In this document: one piece after another, positions 1-7,207 of the stretch
Position numbering within the stretch: position 1 is the stretch's first letter
How the letters are laid out: each line of letters begins with the position of its first letter
Origin: an uncultured Spongiibacteraceae bacterium
GTDB lineage: Bacteria; Pseudomonadota; Gammaproteobacteria; Pseudomonadales; CAMLJR01
NCBI GenBank assembly: GCA_946480345.1
Contig: CAMLJR010000071.1
Coordinates: 1 to 13,495 of the forward strand
Direction of reading: 5' to 3'
Length of the DNA stretch: 13,495 nt
Notes under the pieces: model-generated
Databases searched by the model: none
The model's input: the letters and a program-made list of their open reading frames with translations, nothing else
What the model was told of the DNA's origin: nothing
Position numbers and translations under genes: made by a program

Positions 1-2001
1 GCGGTCGACGATGCCACTCAATGTCGCTTCGCCGGCACCGAGATCATTGCTACCGCCGACGCCGGCTATCGATAGCCACGGTTTTTCGCGGACGAACATC
101 GCGTTGTATTCGCGAAATCCCAATGCGGAGGGACCGGCGCCTTCTGCGGCCAGTAGATTGGTTTCGCCGAGCAGCGGCAGCAGGAGCGTCGCCGATAACG
201 GTTGCAGCAGTTGCGCCTGCAACACTTCGCTAGCGCGCGCGGCATCGTATTGCGGATTGTCTGCGTAGGATTCGGCGAGAGCGCGATGACCGCCGTATTC
301 CGATGGTGCGGTGCTAACGGCTTTGGCTGCGGAGCGCTGCGCCAATGCATCGAAACCCAGTTCGCGATAAATATCGCTCTGGCTTGCGGTGCGTGTTGCT
401 TCGTCGGCATCGAGTTGCAGCCGCGAGCGATACACCGCGCGATTGCCGTTCAGCGCGATCGACTGATTCAAATCGTCCAGAGCATCGAACGGCCGGTTTT
501 GTACGCGCGCGAGCAGTGCACTGTAGAACCACGGCGTCGGATCGGCAGCGTCGAGTGTTTTCGCGAGCGCATATTGATCGCTGGCGAGACGTTCGCGCTC
601 TTCCTGTTGATACGCCTTGCCCAGATAACTGCGCAGCAGCGATTGGCCGGGATCGAGTGCGACGGCTATCGCCAATTGTTCGCGGCCTGCGGCGACCCGA
701 TTGTGGCGAATCTCGATCAATCCGAGCCCGAGATGCGGCAATGGATCGGTGGCATCGAGTGTGATGGCGCGGCGGAAGGCGGCTTCGGCGCTATCGAATC
801 GCAATTGTTGTAAATGCACGAAGCCATCGATCGCGTTTGCCCGCGCGTTGTCGGGTTGTTGCGTTAGCGCCGATTTTGTCGCTTGGCGTGCGAGTTTGGT
901 ATTGCCATTCATCAGCGCCAGTTCGGCAACGCGCGCCTGAATCAATGCGGATTGATCGACCGCCGCAGCCGCTTGCGCGTGGGCCAACGCGGCAGGCAGG
1001 CGATGTTGCGCTTGTTCGAAATATGACTTTGCAATCAGCACGGCCGCGTCGCGCGGTGCCCGCGCTTGCGCAACCGCGAGCTGCGTTTCCGCACGCTCGA
1101 TATCACCGACAACAACGGCGTGAATCGCGCTCAAAGCCAGCGCCTGCGGATGTTCCGGCTGCAACGCGAGCGCGCGATCGAGCGTGGCGCGGGCGGAATC
1201 GATTTCGCCGCGCTGTAAATCGATCGCACTCACCAGCGCGTAATAATCGGCATCGCGACCCGTTGCGGGAAATTCGTTGAGTTGTGCGATCGCGCCCGCG
1301 GCATCATTGCGTTTAAAGCGGTCGAGCGCCGGTTGCAAATGCGCCGGAACAGTCGATGGCAGCGGCGGGTAATACAGCGTCCACTGCACGGCATCGCGCA
1401 GCGCGGGTACGGTCAGTAAATTTGGCGCCTCGCCGCTGCGCGCAATGATCGCGGCGCCACTGCGCACGTTCTGCTGGCCGTGCGCGTTGCTCGCAACGAC
1501 TTCGCCTTCAAGCATCGTCAGCGTGCTCGATCGCTCGATGTGATTGGCGGTCAGAATGAATTCGGTGCCTTTAACGCCTGCGTTCACGTAGTCGGTTTGC
1601 ACGTCGAATGCATGCGGCGTGCGCGTGATGAAATGCAGCGCGCCATCGAGCAATTGAATCCAGTTTTTTTGTTCGGGTTCGGCAAAGCGCAACAGCGTCG
1701 TACCCGATGCGCGCAGCAGCGTTTCATTGGCCAGCCGAAATACCGCACGACCGCCGCTGACCTGCACGCGTGCACCGGCCGGCACGCATGCGCCGATTGC
1801 CAGTGGTTGCCACGTGCCGGCCTGTTCGATACGTACCGTGCCTTCGTGACTTTCGAGCCGACCGGCGGCCTGTTCGCATTCGCCGAATGCAATGTTCGCG
1901 AGTCCACTCAACGCGAGGAGCAGCCACCATTGCAGTCGGGGGCGTTGAGAATGTGATCGCAGACGTTGTGAGTTCCGAGTAGTAAAGCGCGCTTTTATCA
2001 T
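1..2001 (-). CDS. Exported FecR-domain / TPR protein, 3' part beyond the left edge
   Basis: The frame is open from an ATG at 2001 to the first base of the window (667 codons, no stop seen), so the C-terminus is missing. The start is supported by an AGAGGA-type ribosome site at 2009-2014. An arginine-rich N-terminus and a hydrophobic stretch at about residues 24-39 look like a signal peptide with cleavage near residue 40. Residues about 49-172 form a FecR domain, with the typical core VNAGVKGTEF at 139-148 followed by LEGEVVAS. From about 225 to 600 the protein is alanine-rich and helical, with tetratricopeptide-like units such as the one around 399-418 and acidic/proline turns between helices. 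The last visible residues (about 603-667) leave the TPR pattern. They resemble the start of a C-terminal outer-membrane barrel seen in similar proteins, but that is recollection rather than proof. The gene lies 38 bases after the cyclase on the same strand, so co-transcription is likely. No sigma-factor gene is adjacent, so a classical FecI/FecR anti-sigma role is not supported. Function unknown; domain calls are firm. Confidence 0.88.
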   Translation of the reverse strand, partial: MIKARFTTRNSQRLRSHSQRPRLQWWLLLALSGLANIAFGECEQAAGRLESHEGTVRIEQAGTWQPLAIGACVPAGARVQVSGGRAVFRLANETLLRASGTTLLRFAEPEQKNWIQLLDGALHFITRTPHAFDVQTDYVNAGVKGTEFILTANHIERSSTLTMLEGEVVASNAHGQQNVRSGAAIIARSGEAPNLLTVPALRDAVQWTLYYPPLPSTVPAHLQPALDRFKRNDAAGAIAQLNEFPATGRDADYYALVSAIDLQRGEIDSARATLDRALALQPEHPQALALSAIHAVVVGDIERAETQLAVAQARAPRDAAVLIAKSYFEQAQHRLPAALAHAQAAAAVDQSALIQARVAELALMNGNTKLARQATKSALTQQPDNARANAIDGFVHLQQLRFDSAEAAFRRAITLDATDPLPHLGLGLIEIRHNRVAAGREQLAIAVALDPGQSLLRSYLGKAYQQEERERLASDQYALAKTLDAADPTPWFYSALLARVQNRPFDALDDLNQSIALNGNRAVYRSRLQLDADEATRTASQSDIYRELGFDALAQRSAAKAVSTAPSEYGGHRALAESYADNPQYDAARASEVLQAQLLQPLSATLLLPLLGETNLLAAEGAGPSALGFREYNAMFVREKPWLSIAGVGGSNDLGAGEATLSGIVDR

Positions 2002-2039
2002 TATTCGATCCTCTCGATAGTTCGATCCTGAGATTGGGT

Positions 2040-4088
2040 CTAGCTGCTTGGCGTTGTCGCGAGCAGCTCGTACAGCGCAAGCGGTTCGCGCTTGCCTTTA
2101 AGCATGATTCGGCCGTGACTACGCAGCGCGAATTGATCCGGCGCCAGCTCAGTCAGCGCCTGATGCACCGGTTCGCTGAGCAGAATGCGCGAGCCCAGTT
2201 GCCGGTTATACGCTTCGACGCGGGCCGTGGTGTTAATCGCATCCCCCACTGGCGCGTATTCGAAATGTTGTCCGGCGCCGAGATGCCCTAGCGAGAGCGC
2301 ACCGCAATGAATACCGACGCATGTCGTCAACGTTTCGCCCAATGTTTCGGTCATGCGGTCTGTGGCAGCGACGATCGCGAGTGCGGTGCGACAGGCGCGC
2401 GTAACAGCGGCGCTATTGTCGTTCGCATTCGTCGTAAAAAAATGGGGAATAGGCCACAGAGCGAGCAATCCGTCGCCAACAATATTCGCGACGATGCCGC
2501 CGTGTCGTTCGACTTCGGCGACGACATCGGCGTAATAGCGATTCATCAACGCGTGCATATACGCGGGCTCGCGTTGCTCGGACAGCGTGGTGAAGCCAAC
2601 GATGTCCGTGAGCAAGCAGATAGCCTCAAGTTCGCGATGTTCGGCGAGCAGCTGTTCTCGATTTTTGCCGACCGACGCGGCGATTTCCGGCGGAATGTAA
2701 AGACTCAATGCCTCTGTCGCAGCGCGTTCGGCGGTCGCACTGCGTCGGTAGTAAGACCATACCGTCAACAGTGCCAGTGTCGGCGCGGCCACCGCGAACG
2801 GCACGATGATCGGCAGCCACAGTGCGTATCGATCGAACGCAAATACGGCGAGCAATGCGTAGCCCGCTGCGAGCGCCAGCGTTAACAATAGCCAGCGTGC
2901 GGGTGAAAGTCGGCGCGCCGCGAATACGAGCAAACTTCCCCACAACAACAGCACAGCGACTTGTTGCCACGATGCGAGCGGTCGCAACACCTTATCCTGC
3001 TGCAAATTCGCGAATAACGTGGCCGCCACCTCGACTCCACTGATCCGGCTGTGGCGACCCGGCGTATATACGGTAAAAAAATAATCGCGCTGATTACGAA
3101 AGCGTTCGGAGAGCCCGATAAAAACCGCCTTGCCGCGTAATGCCTCAACCTTCGCGGAATTCGGTTGCAACAGCACTTCGCTCAATGCGAGCGTCGGAAT
3201 CTGGCGTTGCGGCCCGTAAAAATTGAAATACACCGGATCGGTCGTTTGCCATGCGTTCAGCAGAATGCGCAAACGCTGCGCCGCATCCGCCGGTAGTGAT
3301 TGCATCGCTGCGTTTTGCAACTGATCCGCCAGTGCGGGTTGTTGCGCCAGTGCAGCTCGAATTAGCGCGGCGAAGAATGCGGGGCGTTGTTCGGCGGCCA
3401 ATTGCTGCGCGAGTATTTGATGGCCGAGAGTCGGCAATAGATTCAACAATGAAGCACGCGTGTCGGGGTAATAAATCTGCAACGCGATGAGTGGCATCGC
3501 CGCTTCGACACCTTCGGGCGTGTGCGGAAATAATGTCGTGTATTTTTTTAATGCGTGATCGGGCAGCGTAAATGCACCGATCGCAGCCGCGCTTTCGCTG
3601 AACAGCGAATGCGGCATCAATTGCCACTCGACGGCATCGTTGGCGTTTGTGCCGGGCATTATCCGATCGAGCATTTTCAGTATCACGACATTGCCCGACG
3701 CGCGCATCGCGGCGGCAAGCGCGTCGTCTTCCGCAGAATCGCGTGCTTCGAGAAAGGCGATATCCACGACGACGACAGCCACGCCTTTATCGGCGAGCGT
3801 GTTCAGCAGACGTGCGTAGATCGAGCGCGGCCAGCGATCGAGTTGGTCGATATCCGGCAGCGCGAGAGCGGCACTGCTTTCTTCATCGATTGCAACCACA
3901 GCCACAGAGGGCGGAGGTAGGCGTTCGCCGCGCCACATAAATAAGAGCGGTAAACCGAAATTTTCTTCGAGCTGCAATCCGATGGGCGACAGCAGCAGCC
4001 CACTCGTCACGATCAACACGGCGAAAGCGCTTCGCAGCGGTATCAAGTGCGAATATTTCAGCGGTGATTTATTTGCTTTGTTAACCAA
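2040..4088 (-). CDS. CHASE2-domain transmembrane class III nucleotide cyclase
   Basis: This 682-residue inner-membrane protein should make a cyclic nucleotide from an NTP in the cytoplasm in response to a periplasmic input. The order is: one N-terminal membrane helix (about 18-38), a large periplasmic CHASE2 region (about 45-360), three membrane helices (about 377-393, 399-418, 422-446), a short linker and a class III cyclase domain (about 490-675). The two metal-binding aspartates are present, D495 in LLTDIVGFT and D539 in IVGDG, as is the transition-state pair N619 and R623 in INTTAR. The two positions that normally select the purine base are changed: N535 replaces the usual lysine, and A612 (EYAPVGD) replaces the usual threonine or aspartate. 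Catalysis is therefore expected, but ATP versus GTP preference is uncertain. The start is a TTG with AAGGGA eight bases upstream. The only nearby ATG (4093) is out of frame and a stop lies upstream in frame. The gene is divergent from a Crp-like regulator and is followed by the FecR/TPR gene. Confidence 0.93.
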   Translation of the reverse strand: MVNKANKSPLKYSHLIPLRSAFAVLIVTSGLLLSPIGLQLEENFGLPLLFMWRGERLPPPSVAVVAIDEESSAALALPDIDQLDRWPRSIYARLLNTLADKGVAVVVVDIAFLEARDSAEDDALAAAMRASGNVVILKMLDRIMPGTNANDAVEWQLMPHSLFSESAAAIGAFTLPDHALKKYTTLFPHTPEGVEAAMPLIALQIYYPDTRASLLNLLPTLGHQILAQQLAAEQRPAFFAALIRAALAQQPALADQLQNAAMQSLPADAAQRLRILLNAWQTTDPVYFNFYGPQRQIPTLALSEVLLQPNSAKVEALRGKAVFIGLSERFRNQRDYFFTVYTPGRHSRISGVEVAATLFANLQQDKVLRPLASWQQVAVLLLWGSLLVFAARRLSPARWLLLTLALAAGYALLAVFAFDRYALWLPIIVPFAVAAPTLALLTVWSYYRRSATAERAATEALSLYIPPEIAASVGKNREQLLAEHRELEAICLLTDIVGFTTLSEQREPAYMHALMNRYYADVVAEVERHGGIVANIVGDGLLALWPIPHFFTTNANDNSAAVTRACRTALAIVAATDRMTETLGETLTTCVGIHCGALSLGHLGAGQHFEYAPVGDAINTTARVEAYNRQLGSRILLSEPVHQALTELAPDQFALRSHGRIMLKGKREPLALYELLATTPSS

Positions 4089-4226
4089 TGCATTATTCCC
4101 TTCGCATGGTTCGGTAATCTTGCACTAGCAGTCATCATTTAATACGTAAGGCGTTTTATTTTTCAGTGCTTACCAGAATATTTTTTAGAAGATGAAGAAC
4201 GCTATAAACGTCGAACAGGAGCGCAC
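4089..4226. promoter_or_regulatory. Divergent intergenic region between cyclase and Crp-like genes
   Basis: This 138-base AT-rich gap must hold the promoters for both directions. For the cyclase (minus strand) a candidate is CTGAAA at 4161-4166 and TATTAA at 4139-4144, with a 16-base spacer. For the regulator (plus strand), TATAAA at 4203-4208 or TAGAAG at 4186-4191 could be a -10, but neither has a good -35. AGGAG at 4217-4221 is a clear ribosome site, five bases before the regulator's ATG. I found no convincing TGTGA-N6-TCACA or TTGAT-N4-ATCAA palindrome here, so autoregulation is not visible. The promoter calls rest on hexamer matching only. Confidence 0.4.
4097..4102 (-). promoter_or_regulatory. 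Ribosome binding site fixing the TTG start of the cyclase
   Basis: AAGGGA on the minus strand ends eight bases before the TTG at 4088-4086. The same site also lies three bases before an out-of-frame ATG (4093-4091), which opens a frame of only about 11 codons. The spacing favours the TTG. In-frame codons upstream of it contain no ATG, GTG or TTG before a TAG at 4127-4125. Confidence 0.55.
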
Positions 4227-4865
4227 ATGTTAAAAAATATCGATTTATTTGCCGAGCTTTCGGATGAAGCCGCCGAGAAACTATTGCGCTGCGCAAAATT
4301 GCACAAATATCCGAAGAACTCCGTGATTGTTACCGAAGGCGACACGCACAGCAATTTTTATATTGTCGTGTCGGGCAATCTAAAAGTCTTTGCCGACGGC
4401 GATGATGGCAGGCAGGTTGTTTTCAGTTGGCTTGAAGCCGGCGATTATTTTGGCGAGCTGGCGCTGATCGATGGCGCACCGCGTTCAGCCTCGGTGATGA
4501 CGCTCGCAGCAACGACGCTGCAAGTTATTTCGCAGCAGGATTTTCAGCAGTTTCTTACCGGCGATTACGCTGCCGCCTTGGCAATGATGAAAGCGATGGC
4601 GCGTCGAATTCGCATCCTTACCGGCAGCGTGCGCGATTTCGCCTTGCTCGATGTTTACGGTCGTGTTGCCAATTTGTTGCAGCAGCGGGCCGACAGCGCC
4701 GGAGAACACGCCGAGTTGAAATTGACGCATCAGGAAATTGCCGATCGCGTCGGTGCCTCGCGTGAAATGGTGAGCCGCATCATGCGCGAGCTGGCCGTCG
4801 GCGGTTATATCGAGCAGACCACCGGCTCGATTGCATTGCGCAAAAATTTGCCGCGTGGATGGTGA
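4227..4865 (+). CDS. Crp/Fnr-family transcription regulator with cAMP-type binding domain
   Basis: The 212-residue product has the family's usual length and layout: an N-terminal cyclic-nucleotide-binding domain (about 1-115), a dimerisation helix, and a C-terminal winged helix-turn-helix (about 150-200). The phosphate-binding cassette at 72-89 (GDYFGELALIDGAPRSAS) keeps E77, R86 and S87, equivalent to E72, R82 and S83 of E. coli CRP, so cyclic nucleotide binding is likely. There is no FNR-type cysteine cluster. The recognition helix SREMVSR (178-184) has R179, E180 and R184, matching CRP R180, E181 and R185. Position 183 is serine, as in FNR, where CRP has glycine 184. The start has AGGAG five bases upstream. 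The gene faces away from the CHASE2 cyclase, so it may read that enzyme's product. It ends 199 bases before the monooxygenase on the same strand and could also control that gene. It may instead be a global CRP or a second paralogue. Confidence 0.93.
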   Translation: MLKNIDLFAELSDEAAEKLLRCAKLHKYPKNSVIVTEGDTHSNFYIVVSGNLKVFADGDDGRQVVFSWLEAGDYFGELALIDGAPRSASVMTLAATTLQVISQQDFQQFLTGDYAAALAMMKAMARRIRILTGSVRDFALLDVYGRVANLLQQRADSAGEHAELKLTHQEIADRVGASREMVSRIMRELAVGGYIEQTTGSIALRKNLPRGW

Positions 4866-4941
4866 TGCGCCGGTATTTCGACAGCCGGCAAGCTCTATCC
4901 CTCGGTAATTTTCCTTCGATACCAATGATCCGGGACTTTTG

Positions 4942-4955
4942 TTGATCGAGATCAT
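4942..4955. promoter_or_regulatory. FNR/Crp-family box-like palindrome upstream of the monooxygenase
   Basis: The site is TTGAT-CGAG-ATCAT, matching the FNR/Anr consensus TTGAT-N4-ATCAA at nine of ten defined positions. Its centre (4948.5) lies 27.5 bases upstream of the first base of a candidate -10, close to the spacing expected for a class II activator site centred near -41.5. GATC-rich words are common in this DNA, so a chance match cannot be excluded. Confidence 0.4.
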
Positions 4956-4975
4956 TGCTGCTCAATAATCTTATT

Positions 4976-4981
4976 TATAAG
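4976..4981 (+). promoter_or_regulatory. Candidate -10 element for the monooxygenase
   Basis: TATAAG matches the sigma-70 -10 consensus at five of six positions. No good -35 hexamer sits 16-18 bases upstream, where the FNR-like palindrome overlaps instead. That pattern fits an activator-dependent promoter. The leader would be about 75 bases long, ending with AGAGGA at 5053-5058, six bases before the ATG. Confidence 0.35.
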
Positions 4982-5064
4982 TTAACTCTACAGCTGGCGA
5001 ATCCGACGGAGAGCTTCTTCACGTAGTCGCGCCCACTCAATAACCCGCATGTAGAGGAACATAT

Positions 5065-6972
5065 ATGGACGCCCCCCGTTTGCCCATCACCGATAAGGCC
5101 GGCCTGAAGCAGGCGCTCGAAGACGCCAATCTGCCATCGTTGCTGATGGTGTACATCCAATACACGCATGACGAGCCGTATCTGAAGGAATTCGAGCCGT
5201 ATCTGCGCGCGATCTATTCGACCGACGTCGCCAGCATTCCCGACAATCTCGCTGCCGATCTGCGCGAGCGTCTGTTCACTCTGCTGACCGATCCAAATCC
5301 GCCCAGGGAAACGCAGCCCTCGCGCGAGTTGGTGCGACGGATGATGAGCGTCAGCGTCGGCGAGGAAGTCGACGAGCAGCTGATTCCCGTTCTGTACGAT
5401 CAAATGGGTTTCGAACCGCCAGTGCTGCGCAAGAATTTGCCGAATCGTCCGCAGGCGCCGGCCGGTTTCAAGGTGCTGGTAATCGGCGCCGGCATGAGCG
5501 GCATCGCCGCGGGCATCAAGCTCGATGAGGCTGGTTACGATTACACGATTGTCGAAAAGAACAGCGAAGTGGGCGGCACCTGGCTCGAAAACGTGTACCC
5601 CGGTGTAGGCGTCGATACGCCCAGCCATTTCTATTCGTACTCGTTCGAGCAGAATCCTGATTGGAGTCACTACCACCCCAAAGGCCCGGAAATTCAGTCC
5701 TATCTCGTGCGCGTCGCCGACAAGCACAACATCCGCGACCGCGTGGTGTTCAATACTCGCGTCAAATCGTGTGCGTGGGATGAGGCGAAAAAGCTGTGGG
5801 TGGTGACCACGGAGCGCGACGGCAACGAAGACAAGCTCGAAGTTAACGCGATCATCAACGGCCACGGCATTTTGAACCGTTGGAAAATGCCCGATATTCC
5901 GGGGCTGAAGGATTTCAAAGGCCCGGCGCTGCATACGGCCGGCTGGGACCCGAAGGTCGATTTGAAAGGCAAACGCGTTGCGCTGATCGGTACCGGCGCG
6001 AGCGGTGCGCAATGCGCGGTGGCGATGGCGCCATTGGTCGAGCATCTCACCGTGTTCCAGCGCTCGAAACACTGGGTATTGAACAATCCAGAAATCAATC
6101 GCGATGTCACCGACGGCGTCAAATTCGCGCTGCGTTGCATTCCGCATTACAAGGAATGGTTTCGCTTTCGCGTGTACTGGTTCACCGGCGACGGGCTGTA
6201 CGGCAACGTTGTGCGCGACCCGAGCTGGCCGAATCAGGACGTGTCGATTTCGCCGCAGAACAACGGCGCGCGCGAATATGCTCTGGCCTACATCAAGCGC
6301 AAATTTGCCGATCGCCCCGATCTGCTCGAAAAAATGCTGCCGGATTATCCGATTTTCGGTAAGCGCATCGTGCTCGACGCCGACAACGGCTGGCTCGACA
6401 CACTGAAAAAACCGAATGTGACGTTGGAGACGCGGCATATCGATCACATCGAAGCCGATGCGATCGTGCTGACCGATGGCACTCGCGTCGAGGTCGATGT
6501 GATTGCCTTGGCGACCGGTTTCGAGCTGAACCCGCCGCTCGGTCCGATGAAAATCTACGGTCGCGGCGGAGTAGAGGCGGGTGCCGCGTGGGGTAAGGAT
6601 GACGCGCGCTCGTATCTCGGCGTGATGGTGCCGGGCTTTCCGAATTTGTTTCTGACGTTCGGCCCAAACAGCGCACCGAATCATGCCGCCGGTGTGAACA
6701 TGGTGGTTGAAGCGCAGTTGAATTACATCATCGAAGCGCTCGATCTGCTCGTCGCCAAAAAAGCGCACGCGATGGAGCCGAGCGAAAAAGCCTTCGAAGC
6801 GTGGAATGACAAAGTCGATACGCAAATGGCGCAGATGGTGTGGACGCACCCGAAAGCCAGCAGCTATTACCTGAACAGCAAACGGCGTAACTGGGTTTCG
6901 TGCCCATTCCGGCTGGCCGATTATTGGGCGATGACGCGCAAGCCCAACGTCGATGATCTGAAACTGAGTTAG
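5065..6972 (+). CDS. Type I Baeyer-Villiger flavin monooxygenase, 4-hydroxyacetophenone monooxygenase-like
   Basis: The product is expected to be a soluble FAD- and NADPH-dependent enzyme that inserts one oxygen atom from O2 next to a ketone carbonyl, giving an ester or lactone. The 635 residues show an N-terminal extension of about 130 residues, then an FAD Rossmann motif GAGMSG (141-146), GGTW (170-173), and the Baeyer-Villiger fingerprint FKGPALHTAGWD (284-295, i.e. F-x-G-x3-H-x3-W-D). A second, NADPH-binding GTGASG follows at 309-314. K433-R434 aligns with the catalytic lysine-arginine pair of phenylacetone monooxygenase, and the late ATGF motif is present. Length and N-terminal extension match 4-hydroxyacetophenone monooxygenase (about 640 residues) better than cyclohexanone or phenylacetone enzymes. 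The substrate cannot be read from sequence; a steroid, terpene or aryl ketone is equally possible. No esterase or dehydrogenase gene is adjacent, so it appears monocistronic between its own promoter and a strong terminator. The start is well supported by AGAGGA six bases upstream. A long antisense frame here is only a shadow. Confidence 0.93.
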   Translation: MDAPRLPITDKAGLKQALEDANLPSLLMVYIQYTHDEPYLKEFEPYLRAIYSTDVASIPDNLAADLRERLFTLLTDPNPPRETQPSRELVRRMMSVSVGEEVDEQLIPVLYDQMGFEPPVLRKNLPNRPQAPAGFKVLVIGAGMSGIAAGIKLDEAGYDYTIVEKNSEVGGTWLENVYPGVGVDTPSHFYSYSFEQNPDWSHYHPKGPEIQSYLVRVADKHNIRDRVVFNTRVKSCAWDEAKKLWVVTTERDGNEDKLEVNAIINGHGILNRWKMPDIPGLKDFKGPALHTAGWDPKVDLKGKRVALIGTGASGAQCAVAMAPLVEHLTVFQRSKHWVLNNPEINRDVTDGVKFALRCIPHYKEWFRFRVYWFTGDGLYGNVVRDPSWPNQDVSISPQNNGAREYALAYIKRKFADRPDLLEKMLPDYPIFGKRIVLDADNGWLDTLKKPNVTLETRHIDHIEADAIVLTDGTRVEVDVIALATGFELNPPLGPMKIYGRGGVEAGAAWGKDDARSYLGVMVPGFPNLFLTFGPNSAPNHAAGVNMVVEAQLNYIIEALDLLVAKKAHAMEPSEKAFEAWNDKVDTQMAQMVWTHPKASSYYLNSKRRNWVSCPFRLADYWAMTRKPNVDDLKLS

Positions 6973-6994
6973 AACGCCTCATAAAGGCATTCGC

Positions 6995-7032
6995 AAAAAA
7001 ATGGCCGCCTGATTCCAGCGGCCATTTTTTTT
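6995..7032. terminator. Strong intrinsic terminator after the monooxygenase
   Basis: ATGGCCGC (7001-7008) and GCGGCCAT (7018-7025) form a perfect eight-pair GC-rich stem with a nine-base loop. The stem is preceded by a run of A and followed by eight T (7025-7032). It lies 22 bases after the monooxygenase stop. The flanking A and T runs make it able to work on both strands. It separates this gene from the receptor operon. Confidence 0.92.
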
Positions 7033-7207
7033 GGCACTCGATTTCACCCGGCACAAGCAACGGCACGTTCATTCGCACGTCTGTTGGGCGGGGGCTAACC
7101 GCATTGCATCAAACGCTGCGCGTCACCTATCGCCAATTCGCCGCTTGAAATACAACAATCGATGCTAAAGAATCGTCCCACAGATCAGCCAACGCTTAAG
7201 GATAAAC
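7033..7207 (+). promoter_or_regulatory. Intergenic region with candidate promoter for the receptor-YfiR-kinase operon
   Basis: After the terminator, 175 bases separate the two transcription units. The best promoter match is TTGAAA (7145-7150) and AAGAAT (7168-7173) with a 17-base spacer; the -35 is good (5/6) and the -10 moderate (4/6). AAGGA at 7198-7202 is a clear ribosome site for the ATG at 7208. No riboswitch-like fold (for example a cobalamin element) or Fur-box-like AT palindrome was recognised by eye. The receptor's ligand therefore has no regulatory clue here. Confidence 0.35.

Noticed and set aside
202..813. Plus-strand open frame of about 200 codons opposite the FecR/TPR gene.
   Set aside because: The minus-strand frame encodes clear TPR-like repeats throughout this stretch. 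The plus frame shows no domain and no convincing ribosome site.
1..2001. Classical FecR anti-sigma regulator.
   Set aside because: The protein has a signal peptide and long TPR region, and there is no sigma-factor gene beside it. The FecR domain alone does not establish anti-sigma function.
4119..4134. TGCAC-N6-TCATC in the divergent region, considered as a CRP site.
   Set aside because: Only about half of the TGTGA-N6-TCACA positions match, which is no better than chance in AT-rich DNA.
4869..4889. GCCGG/CCGGC hairpin just after the Crp-like gene, considered as a terminator.
   Set aside because: The stem is only five pairs with an 11-base loop, and no T run follows.
4975..6849. A 624-codon open frame on the minus strand, antisense to the monooxygenase.
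   Set aside because: The plus-strand frame has full Baeyer-Villiger motifs and a good ribosome site. The antisense product is rich in H, R, Q and F with no recognisable domain, as expected from the complement of a biased coding frame.
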